From Methanosphaera sp. ISO3-F5 (GTDB lineage: Archaea > Methanobacteriota > Methanobacteria > Methanobacteriales > Methanobacteriaceae): a stretch of 64,000 nt of DNA. Below are positions 31,477 through 40,631 of the stretch, in pieces. The notes beneath the pieces were generated by a model that searched no databases, was not told where the DNA came from, and saw only the letters and a program-made list of their open reading frames with translations. Made by a program: the position numbers and the translations under genes. Where the stretch lies: contig NZ_CP118753.2 of NCBI RefSeq assembly GCF_034480035.2, positions 2,041,076 to 2,105,075 of the forward strand. Direction: 5' to 3'. The stretch's first letter is position 1. Each line of letters starts with the position of its first letter.

Positions 31477-31494
31477 AGAATAGAATTCTATTCT
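31477..31494. repeat. Perfect 18-bp palindrome ahead of rpl37e
   Basis: AGAATAGAATTCTATTCT reads the same on both strands. It lies about 40 bases downstream of a good TATA-like element and 67 bases before the L37e start, a position where a dimeric regulator or an RNA hairpin in the leader could act. It may also be chance in AT-rich DNA. Confidence 0.5.
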
Positions 31495-31560
31495 CTAGTT
31501 TTTACCTTTTTTATAAGGTTATTTTATTATTATTTATTCAATAGAGTTGGAGGTTATACA

Positions 31561-31746
31561 GTGAAAGGAACACCATCATTTGGGAAACGTAATAAGAAAA
31601 ACCATATCAGATGCAGAAGATGTGGTAGAAACGCATACAACCCAAACAAAAAATATTGTGCTTCTTGTGGATTTGGAAGATCTAAAAGACTAAGAAGATA
31701 CAGTTGGCAAAACAAAAAACCAGTTACTGGTAAAAGATTAGTATAG
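31561..31746 (+). CDS. rpl37e: Ribosomal protein L37e
   Basis: 61-aa zinc-binding protein of the large subunit. It begins [20 protein letters not shown] and the CxxC pairs CRRCG and CASCG bind one zinc; a basic tail follows. The GTG at 31561 has a strong GGAGGTT at 31550-31556. Longer upstream frame is rejected because the ribosome binding site and conserved N-terminus agree on this start. Confidence 0.95.
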   Translation: MKGTPSFGKRNKKNHIRCRRCGRNAYNPNKKYCASCGFGRSKRLRRYSWQNKKPVTGKRLV

Positions 31747-32056
31747 ATGTTTATTAGTATAATCTAATACAATATCTTTCTTTGAACTATTTTTATCACA
31801 TTTATTATAATTTAAACCATTCTTTTTTTAAACAATATTAAGTTTTAATACTAACTATTTTATCCAAAAAATCTTACTAAAATAGTAAACTAAGTATATC
31901 ATGTTAAACATAAATAGTTAATAGAATATAATAGTATGGAAATTCATAAAAATATTTTTTCATTTTAATTGAAAAAAATAGATTAATTTAATTGAAAATC
32001 ATAATAAAAAAAAGAAAACATTACTATTTAACAAAAAAAATAAGTAGGTGTCGTAT
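31747..32056. other. Intergenic region upstream of pycB
   Basis: About 310 bases, very AT-rich, no coding frame. It contains a small inverted repeat TTACTAAAATAGTAA (about 31874) and two copies of TTTAATTGAAAA (about 31964 and 31987). These could be regulator sites for pycB, but none is firm. Holds the pycB promoter. Confidence 0.4.
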
Positions 32057-33763
32057 ATGTCAAAAGTAAAAATTATCGAAACTGCATTACGGGATGCTCA
32101 CCAATCACTAATTGCAACCAGAATGAGAACCGAAGACATGGTTCCAATCCTAGAAGATATGGATAAAGCAGGATATTTTTCATTAGAAGCATGGGGTGGA
32201 GCAACTTTTGATTCATGTATACGTTTTTTAAATGAAGATCCATGGGAAAGACTAACAACATTTAAAGAACACTTAACAAAAACACCAATACAAATGTTAC
32301 TAAGAGGACAAAACCTAGTAGGATACAAACATTACGCAGATGATTTTGTACAAGAATTCGTAGAAAAATCATACGAAAATGGTGTAGACGTATTCAGAAT
32401 CTTCGATGCACTAAACGATTCAAGAAACATGGAAATGTCAATAAAAACAGCAAAACAACAAGGAGCATATGTGCTAGGAACAATAAGTTACACAATCAGT
32501 CCAGTACACACAATAGAAAAATATGTTGATTTTGCAAAAGAACTAGCAGCAATGGAATGTGATGCCATAACAATAAAAGACATGGCTGGACTAATATCAC
32601 CACAAGTAGCTACAGACCTAGTAACAGCATTAAAAGATGAACTAGACTTACCAGTAAACTTACATAGCCACTGTACAAGTGGAATGACCCTAATGAGCTA
32701 CCAAGCAGCAGTAAACGCTGGAGTAGACATGCTAGATACAGCAATATCACCATTTTCTGGAGGAACATCACAACCACCAACAGAAAGTGTAGTAGCAGCA
32801 TTAGAATCCACACCAAACGCCACAGGAATAGACCTAAAAATACTATCAAAAATCAAAGAATACTTCGCAGAACTAAACGAAAAATACAACGCACTATTTG
32901 ACCCACTAGCATCAACAGTAGATACCGACGTACTAATATACCAAGTACCAGGAGGAATGCTATCCAACCTAGTATCACAACTAAAACAACAAGACGCACT
33001 AGACAAATATCAAGACGTACTAGCAGAAATACCAAAAGTAAGAAAAGACTTAGGATACCCACCACTAGTAACACCAACAAGCCAAATCGTAGGAGTACAA
33101 TCAGTAATGAACGTACTAATGGGAGAAAGATACAAAAACGTTACAAAAGAAGTACAAGAATACCTTAAAGGATACTATGGAAGAGCACCAGCAGAAATAA
33201 ATCAAGAACTATACAAAGAAGCAATCGGTGACGAAGAACCAATCACATGCAGACCAGCAGACCTACTAGAACCAGAACTAGAAGCAGCAAGAGCAAAACT
33301 CGAAGAAGAAAACTTAATCAAAAAAGAAGAAGATGTTCTCACATACGCAATGTACCCAACAATTGCAGAAAAATTCCTTAAAGGAGAAGCAGTAGCAGAA
33401 GAAATACCAGAACCAAAACTTGAATACACAGCATCCAACATACCAAACTCCTACGATGTAGAAGTAGATGGAGAAGTATTCAGCGTAAAAATATTACCAA
33501 CCGGTTACATGGAAATGGAACCATCCTCACAACAAATCAAAACATCCATAGAAGGAGCTTTAACATCAGCAATGCAGGGAATGATTGTAAAACTCAAAGT
33601 AAAAGTAGGCGACAAAGTTAACGAAGGAGACACAGTTGCAGTACTAGAAGCTATGAAAATGGAAAACGATGTAAAAGCAGACCGTTCAGGTAAAATTACT
33701 GAAATCTTCATATCCGAAGGAGACACAGTAGAAAAAGATGATGTTTTAATGGTTATAGAATAA
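32057..33763 (+). CDS. pycB: Pyruvate carboxylase subunit B (carboxyltransferase plus biotin carrier)
   Basis: Transfers CO2 from carboxybiotin to pyruvate, giving oxaloacetate for the incomplete TCA branch of methanogens. The carboxyltransferase TIM barrel occupies roughly residues 1-290 (ETALRDAHQSLIATRMRTEDM, MLLRGQNLVGYKHY, LHSHCTSGM), a conserved PYC_OADA region follows, and the biotinyl domain at the C-terminus has the lysine in VLEAMKMEND. About 568 aa. The ATG at 32057 follows AGGTG (32046-32050); the GTG within that site is not the start. The biotin carboxylase subunit pycA is not in the window, so it must be encoded elsewhere. Alternative: oxaloacetate decarboxylase alpha, less likely here. 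Confidence 0.93.
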   Translation: MSKVKIIETALRDAHQSLIATRMRTEDMVPILEDMDKAGYFSLEAWGGATFDSCIRFLNEDPWERLTTFKEHLTKTPIQMLLRGQNLVGYKHYADDFVQEFVEKSYENGVDVFRIFDALNDSRNMEMSIKTAKQQGAYVLGTISYTISPVHTIEKYVDFAKELAAMECDAITIKDMAGLISPQVATDLVTALKDELDLPVNLHSHCTSGMTLMSYQAAVNAGVDMLDTAISPFSGGTSQPPTESVVAALESTPNATGIDLKILSKIKEYFAELNEKYNALFDPLASTVDTDVLIYQVPGGMLSNLVSQLKQQDALDKYQDVLAEIPKVRKDLGYPPLVTPTSQIVGVQSVMNVLMGERYKNVTKEVQEYLKGYYGRAPAEINQELYKEAIGDEEPITCRPADLLEPELEAARAKLEEENLIKKEEDVLTYAMYPTIAEKFLKGEAVAEEIPEPKLEYTASNIPNSYDVEVDGEVFSVKILPTGYMEMEPSSQQIKTSIEGALTSAMQGMIVKLKVKVGDKVNEGDTVAVLEAMKMENDVKADRSGKITEIFISEGDTVEKDDVLMVIE

Positions 33764-33782
33764 CCACACTACTTCTTTTATT

Positions 33783-34343
33783 TTATTTTTTATATAATAT
33801 TGATGAAATATTATTCAGATACTTAGGCAAAACGCCATTAATTAATAATAAATCAATACCAAACAAATCCTTTAATATTTTCTTACTATCCATACCAATA
33901 GATGCAAGAGAATACCTTCTAATTTCAGGATGCTTACACGATGAATATAACTCCTTACAATTCTCAGCACAATGATTACATGGCCCAGTAAGACTTTGAG
34001 CTTTACTATAATTTTTCTCAGAATCCAATACCTCCGAGGCAACCTTCTTTTTTTCCTTAAAGAAAGTATCATACAAAAAGTCTTTCAATTCATCCTCACT
34101 ATAATCCTTCTCATAATCCTCAGCCTTGAAAAACAATTGAGTAACATGAATATCAATATAATCATATCCCATGACAAACTCCTTAATATCAATATCAACA
34201 GGAGAACATGAATAATTAGTATCATAACGTGGGCATTGTTTACAAAAATTTTGAACATAATCAAAGTTAAAAAACTTCTCATAAAATTCTACTGTAGTTA
34301 AAGTCTTCTTATAATGTTTAACAGTATAATCTATATCACTCAT
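33783..34343 (-). CDS. DUF2284 metal-binding protein
   Basis: About 186 aa, cysteine-rich. One cluster, CKQCPRYDTNYSCSP, lies near residue 35 and the other, CNHCAENCKELYSSC, about residue 120, followed by RRYSLASIGMD. The pattern fits the DUF2284 family of presumed metal- or Fe-S-binding proteins; its function is unknown. I take the ATG at 34343, preceded by GGTGAG, rather than the upstream TTG that overlaps the queC stop. Third gene of larC-queC-DUF2284. Confidence 0.8.
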   Translation of the reverse strand: MSDIDYTVKHYKKTLTTVEFYEKFFNFDYVQNFCKQCPRYDTNYSCSPVDIDIKEFVMGYDYIDIHVTQLFFKAEDYEKDYSEDELKDFLYDTFFKEKKKVASEVLDSEKNYSKAQSLTGPCNHCAENCKELYSSCKHPEIRRYSLASIGMDSKKILKDLFGIDLLLINGVLPKYLNNISSILYKK

Positions 34344-34355
34344 ATAACTCACCAA

Positions 34356-35039
34356 CTAATCTGAATATTCGGTGGGATCATCTAAACCCGCCTCAACAAA
34401 AGCTCTTTTACGTCTTTTACAGGATTCACATTTACCACAATGAAGTTCTTTACCAGTATAACATGAATAACTAAGATCCATAGGAGCATTAAATTCATGA
34501 CCGGTTTCAACAATTTCCTTCTTAGACATGTCAATCAACGGAGCTTTAATACTTATATCATCAAAGGAACCATACTTAATAGTTTCATTAAAAGCATCCA
34601 AGTATTCTTTAGAATTATCAGGAAACGTCACTGCCTCCTCATAATCCCAGCCAACTATGATAATTTCTGCCCCTAAACTTTCAGCATATGCTAATGCAAT
34701 GCTACAAAATACAGTGTTACGTGCAGGAACCCATACAGACTTTGCCGTTTCTATTGCAACATCATAATTATCAAGGTCATCTTCACTTATCTCTGGAATA
34801 TCTTCATCACTGGTTAAACTGGAAGTACTAATATTTTCTAGCCATGGTAAGTCTATAACCACATGTTCCATTCCATATTTTTCACAGATCCTCCGTGCAT
34901 GATTTAATTCTTCATCAAAGCTTTGTTGTCCATAATTAAATGTTATTGCTGTTAAATCATAATCATTAGCATAAATACTTGTTGCAACAGTACAGTCAAG
35001 TCCACCGGAAAGTACGCTTATACCCCTAGGTTTACTCAT
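34356..35039 (-). CDS. queC: 7-cyano-7-deazaguanine synthase
   Basis: Makes preQ0 from carboxydeazaguanine, ammonia and ATP; in archaea preQ0 is placed in tRNA on the way to archaeosine. N-terminal PP-loop SVLSGGLDCTVA, then FNYGQQSFDEE and a C-terminal zinc site CYTGKELHCGKCESCKRRKRAF. 227 aa. Its ATG overlaps the larC TGA in an ATGA, so the two are translationally coupled. Confidence 0.94.
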   Translation of the reverse strand: MSKPRGISVLSGGLDCTVATSIYANDYDLTAITFNYGQQSFDEELNHARRICEKYGMEHVVIDLPWLENISTSSLTSDEDIPEISEDDLDNYDVAIETAKSVWVPARNTVFCSIALAYAESLGAEIIIVGWDYEEAVTFPDNSKEYLDAFNETIKYGSFDDISIKAPLIDMSKKEIVETGHEFNAPMDLSYSCYTGKELHCGKCESCKRRKRAFVEAGLDDPTEYSD

Positions 35040-36262
35040 CTTATATCACTTCTATGCTCTTTCTTATAATCCTGTTCAACATAACTTTTCAAGTCCTTAA
35101 CTGGTATTCCTGTTTTATCTGATAATTTCTTCAAATCATCATACTCGGGACTGCATTTAATGATTTTATCACCTAACTGCCCTATTTTGAAACGAATTTC
35201 TTCAAGATTACCATTAACTTCTACTTTATGAATAACATTTTCTCTTATAGCAACACCCCTATGTATATGAGGTAACATTCTCACACCCAGGGTACCAGTT
35301 TCCTCCATCAAAACACTAACTAAATGTTCAGCATCACCATTTCTACTTATAACCTTAACAATATGGGCTGGCCTGTTTTTTTTCATAATAGTAGGAGTAA
35401 TAGTCACATCTCTTGCTCCCTCATCCAATAGTTTATCATATAAATTACCTAGAATTTCACCACTTAATGTGTCAATATTGGTTTCAAGTATTGTGATAGT
35501 GTTTTGTTCTGCAAAGTCTTCTGATTTAATTATTCTTAACGCATTCAATACCTTCAAGTCCTTTTTTCCAGAACCATAACCAATAATTTTATTAGTTAGC
35601 AGTGGTGTAGAAGTCACATATTCATCAACAATATTTACTAGTATTGCAGATCCTGTTGGTGTTGCTAATTCAGTGTTAACTTCTCCTCCTATTGTTGGAA
35701 CATTTTCCAGAATATTTATCACTGCCGGTGCCGGGACTGGTAGTATGCCATGTTGTGTATTTACACTGCCATTTCCTGTTGCAACAGGTAATGAGTATAT
35801 TTTCTCTTCATCAAATCCCAGTAGGTGATATGCATATGATGCACCAATAATATCTGCTACTGCATCTGCACATCCAACTTCATGAAAATGTAATTCTTCT
35901 ATGCTTTTTTCATGCACTTTACTTTCAGCATCTGCTAATGTACGGAATATCTTCTTGGCCAATGCTATACTTTTATTTACTGTTTCATCCTTCTGGTATT
36001 TTTGTTCTGTTATTTCTTCAAGTTTATTTATTATGTCCGGATAGTGACGTGCACTATTGTCTTCTGTTTCTATGCTGGCAAATGTTGTCATAACACCAGA
36101 TTTACTTTTCTTATTTATATCTACTTTTATTTGCCCAAATTCTTGTGCATAGTCAAGAATGACTTTTTCTATTTTTGTTTTATCTGCTCCTAAATCAATG
36201 AATGCTCCGATAAACATGTTTCCGGCTAATCCAGATACTTGTGGGTCAATTACTACAACCAT
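35036..36262 (-). CDS. larC: Nickel insertion protein LarC
   Basis: Inserts nickel into the pyridinium-dithiocarboxylate cofactor of lactate racemase and related enzymes. Family marks: VIDPQVSGLAGNMFIGAFIDLGAD at the N-terminus, the metal-binding ELHFHEVGCADAVADIIGA, and ETNIDTLSGEILG with MKKNRPAHIV and ETGTLGVR. 408 aa in one frame, whereas some bacteria need a programmed frameshift. LarB and LarE genes are not in the window. It overlaps queC by four bases. Confidence 0.9.
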   Translation of the reverse strand: MVVVIDPQVSGLAGNMFIGAFIDLGADKTKIEKVILDYAQEFGQIKVDINKKSKSGVMTTFASIETEDNSARHYPDIINKLEEITEQKYQKDETVNKSIALAKKIFRTLADAESKVHEKSIEELHFHEVGCADAVADIIGASYAYHLLGFDEEKIYSLPVATGNGSVNTQHGILPVPAPAVINILENVPTIGGEVNTELATPTGSAILVNIVDEYVTSTPLLTNKIIGYGSGKKDLKVLNALRIIKSEDFAEQNTITILETNIDTLSGEILGNLYDKLLDEGARDVTITPTIMKKNRPAHIVKVISRNGDAEHLVSVLMEETGTLGVRMLPHIHRGVAIRENVIHKVEVNGNLEEIRFKIGQLGDKIIKCSPEYDDLKKLSDKTGIPVKDLKSYVEQDYKKEHRSDIR

Positions 36263-36498
36263 ATTATTTACTTCCTAATATTATTATATACTTCTATGTT
36301 TTTTGATTCTATTAAGATTTTATAATACTTCTCATTTTTTATTAAAAAATTTTAGGGTCAAATATATTATAATCTATTAATAAAGTATAAGTAGAGAATA
36401 TAATGGGATAATTTGGGATATTATTCAATTTTACTTAATTTTAGTGAATATTTTTTAATTTTTCTTAATTTTGGACAAAAAAGTATGGAAGTAATATT

Positions 36499-37005
36499 AT
36501 GGAAATAAATTTTAAAGGATTGACTGTAACTCCTAATGGTAATGGTATTCTATTTAAAAGTGACACTCCATTTTATATTCTTGCTAATAGAGATAATTTT
36601 GATTTTTGTTATATTAAAGAATTTGATAATCATTATGCAAATCAGCCCTACCTGGAACGTATACTGGTGGAAGATCATGGAATTAGTGTTGTCACAACAG
36701 TAGAATACTTTGAAAAGAAATATTTCACCAACGTATCAGTATTTCTAGATGCACAATTAGATAATATTACTATGTTAAATGTTTACAGGACAATAACTGA
36801 AAGCATTGCCACAGTAGCTTATGAACATGATGCAATAAACAAGGACGAATTATCAAATAAACTAGGTAACTATTATAACATGATATATGTTGTATGTAGA
36901 AAAAAATCAGAAAAAATAATATCCTTTGATATCTCATTATTCTATGAAGTTAAAGAATTAGTATCAAAAGCACTGGAACAATCATTTAACTTAACAAAAT
37001 ATTAA
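36499..37005 (+). CDS. Unknown protein upstream of cobS
   Basis: 168 aa, soluble-looking, no signal peptide or membrane segment. Predicted strands in the first half (FKGLTVTPNGNGILF, YFTNVSVFLDAQL) and a helical end. It lies 25 bases ahead of cobS on the same strand, so a cobalamin-related job is possible; its size and end are loosely like adenosylcobinamide amidohydrolases, but I see none of their motifs clearly. Left as unknown. Confidence 0.65.
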   Translation: MEINFKGLTVTPNGNGILFKSDTPFYILANRDNFDFCYIKEFDNHYANQPYLERILVEDHGISVVTTVEYFEKKYFTNVSVFLDAQLDNITMLNVYRTITESIATVAYEHDAINKDELSNKLGNYYNMIYVVCRKKSEKIISFDISLFYEVKELVSKALEQSFNLTKY

Positions 37006-37030
37006 CAAAACAGGGGAGGAAGAATAAATT

Positions 37031-37810
37031 ATGGAAAAATCTGATAAAACAGTAGTACATCCAAACATAAATGGTATACTGGGAATAATATCATTTTCAA
37101 CAAGAATACCAGTAAACAGGTATGTTGGAATAGAAGATATGGCAAGCAGTGTAATAATATGGCCATACGTTGGACTATTAATAGGAGTACTCGGAGCATT
37201 ACTAGCATATATAAGTCATACCCTACTAGGATTATCAACAATGCTCACAGCAGTACTGGTATACATATTTATAATATGGTTCACAGGATTCAATCACGTA
37301 GATGGAGTAATGGACATGGGTGACGGACTCATGGTACACGGCGACCCAGAGAAAAGATTAACAGTAATGCGTGACTCAATGGTTGGAACTGGAGGAATAG
37401 CAACATTCTTCGTAGTTGCAAGTTTAACACTAGCAGCACTAGCATCAATACCACCAGCAATATTAATACCTTCAGTATTAATAATGGAATTTGCATCAAA
37501 ATTCAGTATGGTAACCTCAATGGTAATAGGTAAAGATGACACTCGTGGTATTGGAAGATTAATTAAGTCCGGAATAAATTCTAAAATCTTATTTATATTA
37601 TTAATTATAAATTCAGTTATAGGATATTTCATACTTGGCATACCAGGAGTATGTGCAATAATAGCATCAGTAGCAACAGGATTATACCTGGCACACATGG
37701 CCGACAAAACATTTGGTTGTGTAACCGGCGATATAATGGGTGCATCAAACGAAATAGCAAGAGTCACATCATTAATAGTAATATTAATAGTCTTTAACTT
37801 TATAGGATGA
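37031..37810 (+). CDS. cobS: Adenosylcobinamide-GDP ribazoletransferase
   Basis: Joins adenosylcobinamide-GDP with alpha-ribazole to finish cobalamin. Integral membrane protein of 259 aa with about six to seven hydrophobic segments and the conserved loop GFNHVDGVMDMGDGLMVHGD, then KRLTVMRDSMVGTGG. GGGGAGGAA (37014-37022) is a strong ribosome binding site. The stop overlaps the first possible start of the trm56 gene. Confidence 0.94.
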   Translation: MEKSDKTVVHPNINGILGIISFSTRIPVNRYVGIEDMASSVIIWPYVGLLIGVLGALLAYISHTLLGLSTMLTAVLVYIFIIWFTGFNHVDGVMDMGDGLMVHGDPEKRLTVMRDSMVGTGGIATFFVVASLTLAALASIPPAILIPSVLIMEFASKFSMVTSMVIGKDDTRGIGRLIKSGINSKILFILLIINSVIGYFILGIPGVCAIIASVATGLYLAHMADKTFGCVTGDIMGASNEIARVTSLIVILIVFNFIG

Positions 37811-37815
37811 TAATA

Positions 37816-38343
37816 ATGATAACTGTATTAAGATTAGATCATAGATTAGGAAGAGATACAAGGATAACAACACATGTATGTTTAACTGCAAGAGCATTCG
37901 GAGCAGATAAAGTTATACTAAGTGGTGAACATGATAAACATATCATAGAATCAGTGGAACGTGTTGTTGAAAATTGGGGTGGAGAATTCCAAGTAGAATA
38001 TAATGAAAAATATTTGCCAGTTATCAAAGAACATAAACGAAATGGTTATGAGATAATACATTTAACAATGTATGGAAAACATGTAGAAGAAATAATTCCA
38101 ACAATAAGAGATAATGGTAAGGATAAACTGGTCATAGTTGGTGGTTCAAGAGTACCTACAGAAGTTTATGAACTGGCTGACTGGAATTTAAGTGTGACAA
38201 ATCAGCCACATTCCGAAGTTGCAGCTTTAGCAATATGTTTACATTACATTATGGATGCAAAGGAATTGGATATTACCTATGATGATGGTAAAATGCAAAT
38301 TATTCCAAATAATGAACATAAAGAAGTAATTAAAAATAGTTAA
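37816..38343 (+). CDS. trm56: tRNA (cytidine-56 2'-O)-methyltransferase aTrm56
   Basis: Archaeal SPOUT enzyme that methylates C56 in the T-loop of tRNAs. Recognisable stretches: VLRLDHRLGRDTRITTHVCLTARAFGA at the N-terminus, LTMYGKHVEE, and the SAM-binding knot LVIVGGSRVPTEVYELADWNLSVTNQPHSEVAALAICL. About 175 aa. The ATG at 37816 has GGATGAT (37805-37811) before it; an in-frame ATG at 37807 overlaps the cobS stop. Confidence 0.92.
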   Translation: MITVLRLDHRLGRDTRITTHVCLTARAFGADKVILSGEHDKHIIESVERVVENWGGEFQVEYNEKYLPVIKEHKRNGYEIIHLTMYGKHVEEIIPTIRDNGKDKLVIVGGSRVPTEVYELADWNLSVTNQPHSEVAALAICLHYIMDAKELDITYDDGKMQIIPNNEHKEVIKNS

Positions 38344-38352
38344 TTCTCTCCT

Positions 38353-38375
38353 TTTCTAAATTTTTTTTTTAATAA
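38353..38375 (+). terminator. Oligo-T terminator after trm56
   Basis: TTTTTTTTTT-like run shortly after the trm56 stop, in the convergent gap before the inositol phosphate synthase gene. Confidence 0.4.
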
Positions 38376-38443
38376 TAAAAACTAGTTTATTTTTTCTCTT
38401 TTATTAATAAAAAGAGAAAGATGGTGTTTAAATAATAAATTTT

Positions 38444-39547
38444 CTATCTTTCTAATTTTCCTTCGATGAATTCATCTACTTTGTCATGAGCAATATCATC
38501 AGTGTACTGGATTGGTGGATGTTTCATAGTATATGAAGATATTGAAGTTAAAGCTCCACTTATACCCCTGTTTAATGCTAATTTACAGCATCTGATAGCA
38601 TCAATTACACATCCTGCACTATTTGGGCTGTCTTCAACACTTAATCTTAGTTCGATGTTCATTGGAACATCTCCAAATGTTCTTCCTTCCATACGTAGGA
38701 AGCATAATTTGTTATCTTTTTGCCATGGTACATAGTCACTAGGACCAATATGAATATCATCATCATCTAATCTGTGTGCTAAAACGGATTGTACTGCTTC
38801 AGTCTTAGATTCTCTTTTTGAAGCTAATCTGTCATGGTTAAGCATGTTTAAGAAGTCAGTGTTTCCACCAGTATTTAATTGGTATGTTCTGTCTAATCTA
38901 ACTCCTCTGTCTTTGAATAAGTTTGCAAGTGTTCTGTGAGTAATTGTTGCACCAATTTGTGCTTTAATATCGTCACCAACACATGGTAATCCTGCTTCTT
39001 TAAATTTAGCTTCATATTCTGGATCACTTACAATAAATATTGGTACACAATTAATAAATGCAATACCTGCATCTAATGCACAGTCAGCATAGAATTTTCC
39101 TGCATTTTCTGAACCTACTGGTAAATAATTTACAAGAATTTCAGCTCCACTTTCTTTTAAAACTTCAACAATTTCTTCTTTACTTTTTTCTGCTTCATCA
39201 GAAATTACAAATGTTGAATCTTCTTTATAGTTACTCATATGTGGTGCTACACCATCTAAAACATTACCCATTGTAACTTTTACACCAGTTTTTTCCATGT
39301 CTGGGTAGAATATTGTTGTACAGTTAGGTTTTGCATAAATTGCTTCACTGACATCTTTTCCTACTTTTCTTTTGTCAATATCTATTGCTGCTACAACTTC
39401 AATATCTGAAGGTTTGTAACCATCTATAGACCAGTGCATTAATCCATCTACGTCTTCTTCGTTTTTGTCAGCGTAGTAGTATAATCCTTGGATTAATGAG
39501 CTTGCACAGTTTCCTATTCCAACGACTGCTATTTTAATTTTTTCCAT
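38444..39547 (-). CDS. ino1: myo-Inositol-1-phosphate synthase
   Basis: Converts glucose 6-phosphate to inositol phosphate for archaetidylinositol lipids. N-terminal NAD site VVGIGNCASSLIQGLYYY, GNVLDGVAPHM, INCVPIFIVSDPEY, VGDDIKAQIGATITHR and LNTGGNTDFLNM are characteristic of the family. 367 aa, the shorter prokaryotic form. Stands alone; TATA-like bases upstream but none clear-cut. Confidence 0.93.
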   Translation of the reverse strand: MEKIKIAVVGIGNCASSLIQGLYYYADKNEEDVDGLMHWSIDGYKPSDIEVVAAIDIDKRKVGKDVSEAIYAKPNCTTIFYPDMEKTGVKVTMGNVLDGVAPHMSNYKEDSTFVISDEAEKSKEEIVEVLKESGAEILVNYLPVGSENAGKFYADCALDAGIAFINCVPIFIVSDPEYEAKFKEAGLPCVGDDIKAQIGATITHRTLANLFKDRGVRLDRTYQLNTGGNTDFLNMLNHDRLASKRESKTEAVQSVLAHRLDDDDIHIGPSDYVPWQKDNKLCFLRMEGRTFGDVPMNIELRLSVEDSPNSAGCVIDAIRCCKLALNRGISGALTSISSYTMKHPPIQYTDDIAHDKVDEFIEGKLER

Positions 39548-39685
39548 TTTTACACCTGATTGATTTTAAGATATTTAAAAAATATTATTATATTTGAATA
39601 ACAATTTGTTTTATTTTTTTAATAACCTTACTAATTAATTATCTTTAATTTTTAACTAATAAATTTAATGTATATTATGTATTCA

Positions 39686-40573
39686 TTATATCTCTAAAAA
39701 TTTTGTAATTTTAGCACTCATATCATCTGCTTGATGTAGTGCTATGGCTTCAACTGTTTTTGGATCTACTGATGAACCCCATCCTAGGTCTACTTTTCCA
39801 TGATGGCTTAGTATTAGGTGCATTATAGCTATTTTAGTATCGTTTGAAATGTTTAAATTGTTCATTTTTTCTTTTATGATGCATCCGCCAATAAATAAGT
39901 GTTCTAGCATTATTCCTTCTTGTTTTATTTCAATTAGTTCGGAGTCGTAGTCGTATGTTTCAATTTTTCCTATATCGTGTAGGATTGCTCCAGTGATTAG
40001 TAAGTCTCGGTTGATGTTTTCATATATTGTTGATATTGATTTACATATTTCTATCACTTCATTTGTGTGGACTAATAAGCCTCCTTTGTAGTTGTGATGA
40101 TGTTTTTTTGCTGCTGGTGCTTGTATAAATTTGTTATATATTTCTTCATCATTAAATACTGCATTCAGTACTTGTTTAAGTTCTTTGTCTTTTATTTCTT
40201 TGATTGTGTTGGTTAAGTATTGTATGTGTTCCTCGTGATTTTCTATTTTTCTTATGAAGTCTTCTTCGTCATATTTTTTTGATATGAGTATTCTGTCTAT
40301 TAGTATGTTGTATTTGTTTGAGTATTGTGGGAATTCTTGTATTTTTCCTACTATGTTGTATACTTTGTTTATTTCCATTTTTTCGTATTGGTTGTAAGAT
40401 TTCTTATCAAACATTCTTCCTACTATTTGCCCTGTTTTGTCTTGTAGTATTAGTTCTAGGTATGGTTTGTTGGTTTTTGTTCGTTTTATTTCCTTGTGTT
40501 TTACAAGAAATTGGCTGGTGATTGGCCTGGTTTGGTTAAATTTTTTAATATAATCTTCTTCTTTTTTTGACAA
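39686..40573 (-). CDS. OB-fold plus HD-domain 3'-5' exoribonuclease (YhaM-like)
   Basis: 295 aa. Residues about 15-100 form an OB nucleic-acid-binding domain (YLELILQDKTGQIVGRMFD). The HD domain follows, with HHHNYKGGLLVHTNEVIEI, ILHDIGKIETY, and a distal HLILSHHGKVDLGWGS that completes the metal site. Same order as Bacillus YhaM, which degrades RNA and DNA from the 3' end. No operon partner. Confidence 0.85.
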   Translation of the reverse strand: MSKKEEDYIKKFNQTRPITSQFLVKHKEIKRTKTNKPYLELILQDKTGQIVGRMFDKKSYNQYEKMEINKVYNIVGKIQEFPQYSNKYNILIDRILISKKYDEEDFIRKIENHEEHIQYLTNTIKEIKDKELKQVLNAVFNDEEIYNKFIQAPAAKKHHHNYKGGLLVHTNEVIEICKSISTIYENINRDLLITGAILHDIGKIETYDYDSELIEIKQEGIMLEHLFIGGCIIKEKMNNLNISNDTKIAIMHLILSHHGKVDLGWGSSVDPKTVEAIALHQADDMSAKITKFLEI

Positions 40574-40631
40574 TTTTCTTCCTTCATTATTTTATGATAT
40601 TATTTTATTTTTTGTTTATTTATACATTTTT

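Noticed and set aside
36499-37005. Calling the gene ahead of cobS an adenosylcobinamide amidohydrolase
   Set aside because: Size and position would fit, but I cannot see the family's conserved motifs.
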